Notes under the pieces: generated by a model
What the model was told of the DNA's origin: nothing
Databases searched by the model: none
The model's input: the letters and a program-made list of their open reading frames with translations, nothing else
Translations under genes and position numbers: made by a program
DNA from: Cyanobacteria bacterium SZAS-4
Lineage (GTDB): Bacteria; Cyanobacteriota; Vampirovibrionia; Obscuribacterales; Obscuribacteraceae
Direction of reading: 5' to 3'
Length of the DNA: 64,000 nt
Assembly (NCBI GenBank): GCA_018266255.1
Contig: JAFEAT010000022.1
Coordinates: forward strand, 62,001 to 126,000
Part shown: one piece after another, positions 34,681 to 44,900 of the stretch
Layout: every line of letters starts with the position of its first letter
How positions within the stretch are numbered: position 1 is the stretch's first letter

Positions 34681-37600
34681 GTGAAAACCACAGCGATCTT
34701 GCTAGCCATCGTTTACTTTTGTTTGTTACCGAATGCGGCAGAAAGCCGACAGATAGAGAGCGCGAACGACGGCTCAGTGCTGTCGGCTGCGCAGCACTGG
34801 GCGGCAAACAACCCGGATAGGCTCAATGTTCAGAGCACCGATTATGGTGGCAATGTTCCGAATGGAGATCAAGTTTTATATACCCCAACCATTCCAAACT
34901 CAGATGGTACACTTCCTGCTCCATTCCTAGTCAGCCCTCTATTCAAATCGATTTTGGATGCCGTTTTGAAACCAATGGCTCTGAACGGCGGCGTTCCAAC
35001 TATTCTTCAATCTATCGAAGCCACCATCAAAGCTGCTGTCACAAGCAGCTTGAGCTCGCAAGATCCTGGCAAAGTAACACCGCCAGCACAAGCAGCGCAG
35101 GCCGCGGCAGGTCAACAGGCTGGTGACTCCGCCGGTGGTGCGGCAAAGGACAATGCTGCTGGTGCGATCGATTTTTGTTCGCGTTACTTGAAAAATTTTG
35201 CCAGCGACGGTGGCAACAGATGGAACAAGGTGCGTGACTCGATTTTTATGCCCATTGCAATTCTGCTCTTGCTTCCAGGCGCTGTGCTGGCTCAAGTAAA
35301 GGCGATCGCAGCAGCCGGTAATCCCGTGCTCGGCTCTGTCAATCCTTTTGATGGCATCCTCCGATCGATAGTGGCAATCTTTCTAATCCCTGGAACTTAC
35401 CTGGCCATTAGTTTTGGCATTGATTTTTCAAATTGTGTGTCATTTACGATTAGCGATCAATACACACGATTGTTTGGCTCAAACATGTACAAAGACGCGC
35501 TTTGCGGGCAGATGCGCGCCATGCCTACCAATGGTGCCAGCGCATCGGCGGGGAACGGACCAGTGCCACCCTGGCCGAACAATCCCGATATCGAAAACCA
35601 AAATTTCGGCAACGGCAGCCCCGACCCTTGTGGAGGCGCTCCAGCAGATGCGAATCACGTCAACGAAGCCATGCCCGCTCACGTGGTCTACAGTCGTCTG
35701 GCTGTCTACGGTGCCAACGCCGCATCGACCACAGCGTGGAATATTCTCTGCGCCTTCCAAATGGCATACCTTTGCTATCTCTACCTGGTTGGGCCAATAG
35801 TAGCTGCGCTCTGGGTGTGGCCGGTTAAACAACTTCGCGACGCATTTCCTAGCTGGATCGAAGGGGTTATTACTCTCTGCTTCTGGTCGATGTTTTGGAA
35901 CACCACTATCTTGTTGATGGCTTGCTTTAAAGACTATGGAACTACCGGTACCTACATTTTTACCGCTCTCAATTTCCTCGCCACGTCTTGTGTTAAATAT
36001 GCATTCGACTTCGCGGGCCTAGTGTCGGCTGCTGGACAAGAAGCGGCTCAGAAAGCCACGCAACCAGCAAGCGGCGCAGGAGGCGGAGGTGGTGGCAATC
36101 ACTCAAACAATTCTGCCGGCAAACCAACGAAAACCTTACCTGCTGGATACCACGTAAGCACCGCCAATGGACATTTAATAGCAACCGACGGGCAGGGTCA
36201 TTCCATGACGTTTGACAATGCTACTGGCATGTGGACACCGACTGTCGGTGGTGGCGCAGGCGGTGCTGGAGGAGGAGGTGAAGGCGGTGGCGGCGGTGCA
36301 GGTGACCATACAGCAGGAGATGCAGGTTCAGCCAAACCTGTTTTAGTCGACCATGCAGCGCCTCCGATCAATAAAGGCTCCACAGACATTCCACTCGGAA
36401 ACGGAGATCACCTGAAGATTTGGACAGACGAAAACGGTCAGAGACACTGGGCATTGTTGGACAAAGACGGAAAAAGTCCGCTCGCCGTCGGAGATCTTCA
36501 ACCCGGTCAAAATACAATTGACTTGAGTGCGCAATTAGGAGCAGGTGCGACGCTCAGCATCAACGACTCACTGATTGCAAGCCACAACGCTGCCAACGAT
36601 GCCTACGCAGATACTGCTACTTTGACGCTGCCAGGTGTAAACGGAGGTCCATCGCTAACAGAAACAGCCACCTTGACTCCAAATGCTGACGGTTCAGAAC
36701 ACATTACGACAACTGAATCCACTGGCAATGGACCGGCGCAAACCCTTCTCGATGCAGACATAAAGCCGAGCATGGAATATCATGCCTCCAATGGCGATAC
36801 CATCATGACTTCACCACTGGGCACCAGCGGCATGGAGGCGGTGACAGTAGTCGGAGCAGACGGCAAGATCGAAGGCACCTGGGTTGTTCCTGCACCAAGA
36901 GCAGGCGAAGCGCCACAAAGCATCGCTTTAGACAATGGCAACGTGCTTAGCCTGGGAATTGGAACTGATGGCAGCAATACGCTCTCGTTCACATCAGGTG
37001 CACAGAATGGTCAAGGCGGTACGACAGATTCATGGAGTACAAGCATCACAGCCAGCGGAGATCAATCTATTCAATACAACGGTCCGTCTGGCGCCTTTAC
37101 CGAAACAATCTCCGCAAGCACGGGAGCCGACGGTTCGACCACCTTCACTTCTACGTTTACAGATTCGGCTACACACGCTGTAACCGGATCGGAGATCGAT
37201 GTTTACAATCCAAACAATGGCATTCCGTCCGTCACCTCTACGCTCCTCGACGCAAGCGGTGCGCAGGTTATGACCGAACAACGAAGCGGCAACAGCGATG
37301 TAATTACAATCGGTAGCGCAAGTGACATTCAAGCAGGCAACTACGAAACAATTTCTCAAACAGCAAACAATCTCGGCTCCTACGACACAGACCAAAAGAC
37401 ATACGCCAACGGTGTGGTGACAAGTGAAACGCAAAATTCCACAACACTTGCCGGAAGCGATTCTTTAACATACACAAATGGAGTTCTATCAGCAGAAGTC
37501 AAAACAACCAACTCCGGCACTGAAACCTATCAGTACGATGGAAGAGGCGGCTACACTGAAACAATAACGAACGCACAAGGACAGACAATTGGCACCGTAA

Positions 37601-39420
37601 CCGATGTTGTGAACGCCAATGGCACGCACGACATGACGACCACCCAAGCAATCAACTTCCAGGGCAACGCAGACACTCTTACTGCTGTTTCTCACTACGA
37701 CAGCGCGGGCAACCTGGTAAGTGTAGACCAGGGAGTGATCAAAGACGCAAACGGGCAGCAAGTTGGCACCGTCAGCACGGTACACAACTCTGACGGCAGC
37801 TTTACAGCAACACAAGCGGACATGCAAGGGCACGTCGTAGCGACAGAGCAGATCAGCACGCTTGGAGCAAACTCACCGTATGCCGGCGCCACTCTCGACA
37901 CTGTCACCACATATGGTGCTGATGGAAGTTATACGGTTGCCAGCACCACGAGACTAAGCGATGGCACCGTGGTAGACACGGCTACTGCAGCCTACAACAG
38001 TCAGCACCAGCAGTTGAGCAGCTCGGACATCTCGTACAATCCGACAACACACGCAACTACATATTCATCAGACAACATGATCAATGGCAGCGCAGTCACT
38101 GTTTCTCAAAACGGACAGGGCGGTGCAACTGTGGCCATGAACACTGGCACTCACGATGCAGTCACCTATACCGACACCGCTGGTGGCAGCAGCTTCACTT
38201 TCGCACTCGGTAATGGAACAACTGAGACTATGAATATCGCTGCATCTGGTGCAGTGACGTTGACGGACCAAGCCGGTAACGCGATTCAGGCAACGGTAAC
38301 TTCGAACACTGCGACTGGAACGTACACGGTGAACGATGGACAGGGACACATTTACACAGTCGCTGGTAACGAAACTGCTGGATTTACAGCGCAGATCAGT
38401 CAGGCAAATCAACCGGCTGAAACGTTCAACTTAGGCCAAGCTGATTATTATCACAACGGTTATGTAAACAACGGCAATGCACAGACCTACACTTCGCCAG
38501 TTGGTTGGATGACATATTCAAGCGAGAACGGCGGTTCGTATTCGTCGGGAGCAGTGGGCAATGCAGCAGCAGACATTGTAGTCTCAGCGGCAAATGTACA
38601 AATTGCCGGCGGCGAATCGATAGAGAACAGACCAGGCACATACACAGTGAATGGCAATACCACGGTTACTATCGCTCCTTCTGCACACGGTTCCGAGACA
38701 ATCACCGTAAGAACGGCCGACGGCAAGATGGACACATATGTTGTCAATCCGGCTCAGGGTCAGATGGTGAAGAACAATGTTGCGGCTAACTTCGCCAGTC
38801 CGCGCCGACCAAACGTTCCTGCACAACCAGCGTCAATCATTCCAGCGCGAATTGCTCAACATTTGCCACAACCAACTCTGCCAACTTCAGATGCGAATGC
38901 TCCCGAAACTGCAAACAACGGCGGTGGAGGTGGAGGCAATCTCGAAAAGAATGGCAGCGTAGATGAAGATGGATTCGAAGGTGACGTGTCTTCTCTCGAT
39001 CAATATTCTGAGAATGCAGAGGCAGATGCACTGTATAAACCGGGAACGCAAAGTCTGGAAAGACAGATGATGGATGCGAAATCGGCAGTGAGAACTCTCA
39101 ACGCGTTCAATTCAATCTTGCAACAACCATCGTTGAACAAGGGCGAGACATTACCCGACGCCATAGTTTCCGCAACTGTCGATCAGAACATGGCGACATT
39201 GATGGTGGGTCAAGGTAAATACAACCAGGCGGAGCAACTCTACACTCACGCCATAAGCGTCATGCAGAACTATCCGCAAGCGCCTGAATACAAGATATTG
39301 CTGGAAACCTACGCGAACTATTTAAGTAAGCGCGGTCGTGAATTGGAAGCCAATGAGTATAGAAGAAGAATCACTAGCACCGAAGTGGTATCAAACAGTT
39401 TCGAGGTGGCTAGCGTATGA
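34681..39420 (+). CDS. VirB6/TrbL-like membrane protein fused to long YD-like repeat region and TPR tail
   Basis: 1579 residues. I choose GTG 34681 because GAGGAA lies just before it and it yields a clean signal peptide (MKTTAILLAIVYFCLLPNAAES); ATG 34663 has no site. Residues about 185-455 repeat the membrane block of the previous gene (FMPIAILLLLPGAVLAQVK, NPFDGILRSIVAIFLIPGTY, YLVGPIVAALWVWP). Gly-rich linkers follow (about 460-560). Residues about 560-1400 are Thr/Gly/Asn-rich beta repeats resembling YD/RHS-like strands, with units such as YDSAGNLVSVDQG and VNANGTHDMTTT. The end (about 1500-1563) is TPR-like (GQGKYNQAEQLYTHAI). It may expose the repeat region outside the membrane. Overlaps the next gene by 4 bases. 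Confidence 0.6.
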   Translation: MKTTAILLAIVYFCLLPNAAESRQIESANDGSVLSAAQHWAANNPDRLNVQSTDYGGNVPNGDQVLYTPTIPNSDGTLPAPFLVSPLFKSILDAVLKPMALNGGVPTILQSIEATIKAAVTSSLSSQDPGKVTPPAQAAQAAAGQQAGDSAGGAAKDNAAGAIDFCSRYLKNFASDGGNRWNKVRDSIFMPIAILLLLPGAVLAQVKAIAAAGNPVLGSVNPFDGILRSIVAIFLIPGTYLAISFGIDFSNCVSFTISDQYTRLFGSNMYKDALCGQMRAMPTNGASASAGNGPVPPWPNNPDIENQNFGNGSPDPCGGAPADANHVNEAMPAHVVYSRLAVYGANAASTTAWNILCAFQMAYLCYLYLVGPIVAALWVWPVKQLRDAFPSWIEGVITLCFWSMFWNTTILLMACFKDYGTTGTYIFTALNFLATSCVKYAFDFAGLVSAAGQEAAQKATQPASGAGGGGGGNHSNNSAGKPTKTLPAGYHVSTANGHLIATDGQGHSMTFDNATGMWTPTVGGGAGGAGGGGEGGGGGAGDHTAGDAGSAKPVLVDHAAPPINKGSTDIPLGNGDHLKIWTDENGQRHWALLDKDGKSPLAVGDLQPGQNTIDLSAQLGAGATLSINDSLIASHNAANDAYADTATLTLPGVNGGPSLTETATLTPNADGSEHITTTESTGNGPAQTLLDADIKPSMEYHASNGDTIMTSPLGTSGMEAVTVVGADGKIEGTWVVPAPRAGEAPQSIALDNGNVLSLGIGTDGSNTLSFTSGAQNGQGGTTDSWSTSITASGDQSIQYNGPSGAFTETISASTGADGSTTFTSTFTDSATHAVTGSEIDVYNPNNGIPSVTSTLLDASGAQVMTEQRSGNSDVITIGSASDIQAGNYETISQTANNLGSYDTDQKTYANGVVTSETQNSTTLAGSDSLTYTNGVLSAEVKTTNSGTETYQYDGRGGYTETITNAQGQTIGTVTDVVNANGTHDMTTTQAINFQGNADTLTAVSHYDSAGNLVSVDQGVIKDANGQQVGTVSTVHNSDGSFTATQADMQGHVVATEQISTLGANSPYAGATLDTVTTYGADGSYTVASTTRLSDGTVVDTATAAYNSQHQQLSSSDISYNPTTHATTYSSDNMINGSAVTVSQNGQGGATVAMNTGTHDAVTYTDTAGGSSFTFALGNGTTETMNIAASGAVTLTDQAGNAIQATVTSNTATGTYTVNDGQGHIYTVAGNETAGFTAQISQANQPAETFNLGQADYYHNGYVNNGNAQTYTSPVGWMTYSSENGGSYSSGAVGNAAADIVVSAANVQIAGGESIENRPGTYTVNGNTTVTIAPSAHGSETITVRTADGKMDTYVVNPAQGQMVKNNVAANFASPRRPNVPAQPASIIPARIAQHLPQPTLPTSDANAPETANNGGGGGGNLEKNGSVDEDGFEGDVSSLDQYSENAEADALYKPGTQSLERQMMDAKSAVRTLNAFNSILQQPSLNKGETLPDAIVSATVDQNMATLMVGQGKYNQAEQLYTHAISVMQNYPQAPEYKILLETYANYLSKRGRELEANEYRRRITSTEVVSNSFEVASV

Positions 39421-39878
39421 GAGGGTATCACGATAGCGCCGCGGGTTTACCGCCCCTGAGTGCCGGCAATAAGTTAAAACGGATGGTCGAAGAGCGGCTA
39501 GATCAAATGATCATCTATGTAGGTGCGGAGGTGAGCAACGACACGGTGCCCAGCTTCATACGAGACGACCCAGCCTTCGTAGCGCACTTAAACAGCATAT
39601 CAAACATACAAAAACAAAAATCTGAACTGCAACGATATTCCAGATTGCAAGAAGTGGTGTCATTTGATTTTAGAGTAGAGGCAAATTCTTCCACCCAAGA
39701 TACGCCTGCGACAGAGCCCGCACAATGTACGCATGCTGTATCTGCTACAGAGCCCGCACAATGCACGCAGGCTGCGCCTGCTACAGGTCCCACAAAAACT
39801 GCTCTGTCGACAGAAGAACAACTAGAATTAGCGACGAAATTTCTCGCAAAGATTGAAGAATTACTAAAAACGACATAA
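39417..39878 (+). CDS. Small hypothetical protein with Cys-containing repeats
   Basis: Not recognised; 153 residues. The ATG overlaps the stop of the large membrane protein (ATGA), so translation is probably coupled and the two may act together. The N-terminal two thirds are helical and charged. Residues about 95-125 hold two and a half copies of a 12-residue unit with consensus ATEPAQCTHA, each with one Cys. The C-terminus is a helix (EEQLELATKFLAKIEELL). No signal peptide. Confidence 0.6.
   Translation: MRGYHDSAAGLPPLSAGNKLKRMVEERLDQMIIYVGAEVSNDTVPSFIRDDPAFVAHLNSISNIQKQKSELQRYSRLQEVVSFDFRVEANSSTQDTPATEPAQCTHAVSATEPAQCTQAAPATGPTKTALSTEEQLELATKFLAKIEELLKTT
39711..39785 (+). repeat. 36-base tandem coding repeat
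   Basis: Two near-identical 36-base copies begin with ACAGAGCCCGCACAATG at 39711 and 39747, followed by a partial third copy. They encode the ATEPAQCT units of the 153-residue protein. Confidence 0.75.
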
Positions 39879-39950
39879 CCGGCATTAACAACTTTCACTA
39901 TCGAAATCGGGATGTAAGAGCGAGTCACGCTGACATGAGCTGCCTAAGTT

Positions 39951-40008
39951 GCGAAAGTAAACCGCTGGCAGTACCAGCAGTTTACGATCGCCCTGCAAAA
40001 ACTTTCGC
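39951..40008. terminator. Nested hairpin between convergent genes
   Basis: Outer arms GCGAAAGT (39951-39958) and ACTTTCGC (40001-40008) enclose a strong inner stem: GTAAAC-GCTGG pairs with CCAGC-GTTTAC around a 5-base loop, with one mismatch (39957-39985). It lies between two convergent genes. No clear T-run is present, so termination is possible but not shown. Confidence 0.4.
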
Positions 40009-40019
40009 CCAGATGGCGG

Positions 40020-40703
40020 CTACTTTTTGTACAAGCTGTCCGCACCGACAAACACTGACTGTCCAGCTGTCGATTGATCGACCTGCGGGTCAGGCGTATT
40101 TTGAATTTTGTCACGTGCTAGTTCGAGCATGTTAGGCAAAACTTCATGTCCATCGTATTCAAAACCGCCGTCAGGATGGTAGACCGCTGAGTGAGATTTA
40201 CCTTCGGGTCCCAAAACATCCATTTCAATGAATCCGGTGCTTTGATCTATCTTCAGCGTTCCAGCTACTGTATTTTTTGTTTGTTCACCAGAGGCGGTTT
40301 GCGAACTGATTAGTGACAGTTGTTTTCCGTCTGCCTTGATGTCTAATTCTCCATTTTTCCCGTGGAAATGAATGTGAGAAGGTGCTTCTCGATTTTGATT
40401 GGAGTATTCGATTTTCGCATTTGATTCACCATCAGGAAAATAGATCTCATCGATCAATCCCTGCGTGTTTACTTCGATATCTGCTGATGGAGGAAACACT
40501 TTGTAGTCGGTCAGCGCTTTCTCCAAAGCGAGAGCCGCTGCACCTGGATTCGATGATTTCGCGACAAAGTCGAGAGCATCTTTGACGCCGCCTGAGACAC
40601 TTCCGGTTATGGAATTCAAGAAAATTTCGCGTGTCGTACGCATCAATTCATTTTGCTCGTTCCTGCCGTTGCCAAATGAAGTGGGATTGTCGAATGTGGA
40701 CAT
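40020..40703 (-). CDS. Hypothetical protein with beta-rich C-terminal half
   Basis: Not recognised. ATG 40703 is chosen because GAGGA lies seven bases upstream; a longer frame from 40757 lacks a site. The 227-residue product has a polar, helical N-terminal third and then a beta-rich region of repeated strand-turn units (GLIDEIYFPDGESNAKIEY, GKNGELDIKADGK, YHPDGGFEYDG). These resemble the YD-like strands of nearby large proteins. No signal peptide or catalytic motif is seen. Its C-terminus is Gln/Asp-rich. Possibly a small partner of the repeat proteins around it, judged from composition only. Confidence 0.6.
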   Translation of the reverse strand: MSTFDNPTSFGNGRNEQNELMRTTREIFLNSITGSVSGGVKDALDFVAKSSNPGAAALALEKALTDYKVFPPSADIEVNTQGLIDEIYFPDGESNAKIEYSNQNREAPSHIHFHGKNGELDIKADGKQLSLISSQTASGEQTKNTVAGTLKIDQSTGFIEMDVLGPEGKSHSAVYHPDGGFEYDGHEVLPNMLELARDKIQNTPDPQVDQSTAGQSVFVGADSLYKK

Positions 40704-40950
40704 TGATTGGTCCTCGTTAGTTTTTGCAGTTCGCACGAATCGTTGATTCGATCGCAAAACAACTTTCGCAGATTCAACACCATTTGAAACTGGGGAAGCT
40801 ACAGTGCCTGGTTCACAAAAGCTGCTAGCGAACCCGAGCTAGGTTTCGTGGAAGAGTTGTCGGGACTTTGGAAATTTACACGTAGTTTCCACACTATCTG
40901 AATATTGTGTGCGCATGGACCGGTGGAACACAATTGAGCAGAGGTGCGCA

Positions 40951-41289
40951 ATGTACAACAGAAATCAGAAGACAATTGCAGCGAAACAGGAAACAAATGT
41001 TTTTCGTATGATTGGCTCCGGTGCCGCTGTAGTAAGTAGCTGCAAAGCCACTTTATCTGCTGCTGGATTCTGCGAATTCAATTCGCACGGATACAATTTT
41101 GTCTGTTCCCGACAACTGGAATCGTCGAACAGCAAGCTTACTATTTACGTTGAATGCGTCGCTCTGTCGCCAGAGCTGTGGGAAGTTACTTTCCAAAAAT
41201 TCGAAAATGGCGTTTCGTCGTTGCACAGCCAAATGATGAAAAAACGGCTCGAAAAAGTGTGCTACGCACTCGAAGCGAAAGTTGCTTAA
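40951..41289 (+). CDS. Small hypothetical protein (112 aa)
   Basis: Not recognised. Start at ATG 40951 with GAGG six bases upstream; earlier in-frame starts have no site. The 112-residue protein has a mixed alpha/beta pattern with five Cys, a YNFVCSRQLE and KLTIYVECVALSPELWEVTF strand-rich middle and a helical C-terminus. No signal peptide. It is divergent from the 227-residue gene and followed 45 bases later by a small secreted protein gene. Confidence 0.55.
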   Translation: MYNRNQKTIAAKQETNVFRMIGSGAAVVSSCKATLSAAGFCEFNSHGYNFVCSRQLESSNSKLTIYVECVALSPELWEVTFQKFENGVSSLHSQMMKKRLEKVCYALEAKVA

Positions 41290-41334
41290 ACCAATCCTTT
41301 GCAGTTTTATCTTAGACCAAGATGGAGCAGTGAC

Positions 41335-41853
41335 ATGAAACTCAAAAATTTCCTCGCTAGAACACTTATGTTGTTGGTCCCACTCTTCATCTGTTCAATC
41401 AATTCTTCGTCTGCACAATCAGCAGTACAATCAACTGCAGACAGCGGCGTCTACGGCAACGAGACGAACTTCACGGGCGAAGGAGCTCAAGGAATGGGAG
41501 GAACGTATTCGTATCCGACGTATAACCAACAACCACTGGCGGTGCCAACAGCGCTAGCTCGCGTCACTCCAAGAATTGGAGTTCAGGGTAAGAATGGGTT
41601 GCCGCCCTGCCAGATGGACAGCTTCGTGCACAATGCTGGTGGCATGGCTGATTTGATCTACGGCGACGAAGGCACTGACGGGCCTCCGCCGTATTCAAGT
41701 TTCACGGCAATTCACCGCATTGAAGCCGGAATTTTTGGCGATACGAGAGAAGGGCTGACGACTGGGCACGCTTCGACCTTACCGTCAGCCTGGGGAAGTG
41801 ATGAATTTCTTGGTGCCGAGTGGTCGAAACCCAGTACGGGCAGCCCTCGATAG
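41335..41853 (+). CDS. Small secreted hypothetical protein
   Basis: 172 residues from ATG 41335 (GGAG seven bases upstream). A clear Sec signal peptide is present: basic start MKLKNFLAR, hydrophobic core LMLLVPLFICSI and cleavage near SSSAQS. The mature chain is Gly/Pro/Ser/Thr-rich with little regular structure. It has one Cys and a C-terminal half with several short aromatic motifs. No family recognised. It lies just before the first giant gene on the same strand. Confidence 0.65.
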   Translation: MKLKNFLARTLMLLVPLFICSINSSSAQSAVQSTADSGVYGNETNFTGEGAQGMGGTYSYPTYNQQPLAVPTALARVTPRIGVQGKNGLPPCQMDSFVHNAGGMADLIYGDEGTDGPPPYSSFTAIHRIEAGIFGDTREGLTTGHASTLPSAWGSDEFLGAEWSKPSTGSPR

Positions 41854-41938
41854 CCCGGTAGTGGTGCGCATTTACTAAGTCAGGTCCACAAAGTCTAATC
41901 CAGGAGACATTCGCCTCGAGCGGATGGTGCAAACACAC

Positions 41939-44900
41939 GTGTCAGAATTTCAAGACGCAAAAGCGGAAGGCGCAAAAGTATCGGAAAAAGTAAAACACGG
42001 TGATTTAAATGGCGCCATTGAAGAGGCCCAGGCTTATCTCAAAGAGCTGAAAGAGAAAGATCCCACTCACTACAAAGAGCAAGCGAAGGCATTTACCGAT
42101 GAGTTGGTCAGAGATGGTGGACTCCCCTTGCTTGAGTTCGAGTTTGGTAGTCCCGACCACTTAGGACTGAAGAAGTTAGACAAGGCGACTCTCACCTCGA
42201 TCGAGCAAGCGTCTACAGACCCTCTAGCAGCTGCACTGGCTGAAGTGTTACTGCAAAAATGGGACGTCATAAATTCTGGCGGACAAGAAGACATTCATCT
42301 GGCCATCGATCAGTACTGTGAAAACAGAGCCCGAATCGAGATGCACGATGGTTCGTCTATCATGTATGACAGCTCTCTGCCACCGCGAGTTTCAGCGATT
42401 CTCTATGCAGACGGAAGCAGTGCAGACTTCACTTACGGGTCAAACAATGAAGTTTCGATCAGCACAGACAGTGCATCGCTAAAAGCTGTTTTGGACCGCG
42501 GAACAAATGCGCAAGTAGACAGTTATGGCAACGTCTGGCTTGAGAACAGTGAAGGCTGCGTCATCTATCAGACTGACGGATCAACTGTGACGAAGGACGC
42601 AAACGGAGTTGTTACTCGAATTGACATTCCAGAGCATACTCCAATTGTCTTCAATGACGATATTCTAGCCAGACATTATGCAGACGAAATTGAGAAAGCC
42701 TTCCAGTTGACCGGCGAAGAGCGTGCAGCAGCGCTAAAAATCGTGAACGATGAAATGGCGACGTTCATTCGCACTCAAAACGACGGTAATCTAACTCAAT
42801 CCATCATCTTCTCAAAAGTAACAGCGCAGTTGGAGTTAGACGGAAAGTTAGGCGCGGAGATATTTGACACGTTTGCCTCAAACGATCAGTTACAGGCGAC
42901 GATCAACGGCAGCCAGTATCAAGGGTGGTATCACGAAGATACTCTTTCTGCATACAGCAGCGGCGCCCTGGAAGATAGCGGAGATCCACTAGATGCTCTT
43001 CACCGGCTCCTCGCCTCAGGTTTTGCTCAAAACTTCAAGGCAATCGATGTTGCTGCCAATGGCGGTAACACCGACAACATGGCTGGCGATGCTGATATGC
43101 AAGCGTGGAAAGACAAGAGCGCGGGCAGAGCTGCGTCTGAAGTGTTGCTGGACGATATCGAAAACAGAAGGGGCATCGCGCTCTTCGAAAATTTGTATCA
43201 GGGAAGAGAAATATCAAAAGCTGACATCCAAGCGACTTTAGACGATTACGCAACACAACTAACACAACGCGATCGCGACGCGCTGACATTTTTACTACAA
43301 AATTTCGATCAAATAGCAAGCCGCAACGGTGGTCAACTCACAGAGTTTAGCTTGAGAAAATACGCAGAAGATTGCGGCAGCAGCGCAGAGACCGCGGCAT
43401 ATTATGGAGACCACGTCAACGTCTCCGCCGAACTTATTAAAGGTTGGAACAATCAAGAAACAAATCTGCCTGAGCAATCGACACAGCAAGCCGTCGCAAT
43501 TAGAGAATGGATGGGTATTGATACCATCGCCAGCTTAGGTTCAGTCGACTCCGAAAAAATAATCGGCACCCTCGACGCAATGACAGCTGCTGAAAGAACC
43601 AATATTGAAAAGGCTTACGAGCTAACCTATCACAGCAGCCTACGCCACGATTTAGAGTGGCGCCTCGGCGATAAATACTCCCGGATAGAAAATATACTCA
43701 ATCGCCCCGATGGTAAAGCAGACACAGCAGGTCATATCAACAATGCACTCGAGCAGTTGCAACAAGAATTTCAGGTGTGGCGACAATCAGGTTACAACGT
43801 CGACGAAATTCCTCAGACAGATGCGCAAAAGGCGGCTCTGAAAGATATCAGAGACACTCTCTCTGTACTGAATTCCATTCAGTTGGCGCAGCTGAGAGCG
43901 GATTACCTGAACCGGTACGGAATTTCTTTAGACGATGCTTTGCTTCAATCAACCGACATTCCTAAAACAACGCGCGATACGATTAGTCTTTATCTAAGCG
44001 CTGGTGGCACAGATAAACAGCTGGCAGATCCTCTCTTCGTCGACAAACTCGCCACCATCTCGCTAGAAGCGAAAGATGTGAGAATGTTTGAGGAAGCCTT
44101 CAGAGGATCAACTGAAGCTCAACGACAAGCATTCATCAAAGCACATGGTACAGATGTGGTTAAGGCGGCATTTCCAGATGGATTCGACCAGGCAATCGCC
44201 TTAGACTACCTAAATTTTGGAAGAGCGCAACTAGCCACTGTCGCCGCACAGGACACACACTGGTTACACACTAATAAAGAAGCAATCGTGGTAGCTCTCG
44301 AAAATGCCACCGAAGAAGACCGCAAAAAGTTCGCGCGTGGACGCGAAGTGGCTAGACAAGATCCGAACACTTTGAACGCTGAAGATCTTGCAGCATACAA
44401 CTTCTATCAAACCTTGCACAAAGCACTAACTAATGCCGCCTACAACTGGGAAGTAGCCGGATGGGAAAGCACACTGCTTCACGAAGGCAGCACTTTTATA
44501 AAGGACTTTACAGCCACTCATCATGATGGTGCATTGGGTTCAGCGGTCGGAAGCTGGACCGATAGCTATGCGATTCAAAATGTCTTCAGAAATATGAGCG
44601 AAGCCGATTGGGAGATACTGTCGTACAAGGGCGCTAACGGTCTCAGTGAGCCAGACAAAATGAAGTACTGGCGAGGTGAAAATCTCCTGCTTGACGCAGA
44701 GGACGGTCGAGTTTTGACAGCGGCTGAACAACAGCTAGCAGATTTCGCTGCAGGCATAAATAAGAAAACAGAGGCTCAAAAGGCGTTCGCGGCCGACATC
44801 AACGATGCCCTGGCAAACACCTGGATGAATGCGGATGATCTAGCTCGAGTCAAAGCAATACTAGCTTTCAAAATAAGCGCGAACAGTTGGGAAGACGCAA

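Noticed and set aside
39935..40135. A 66-residue plus-strand frame with several Cys
   Set aside because: It overlaps the inverted-repeat spacer and the 3' end of the well-supported minus-strand gene, and has no ribosome-binding site.
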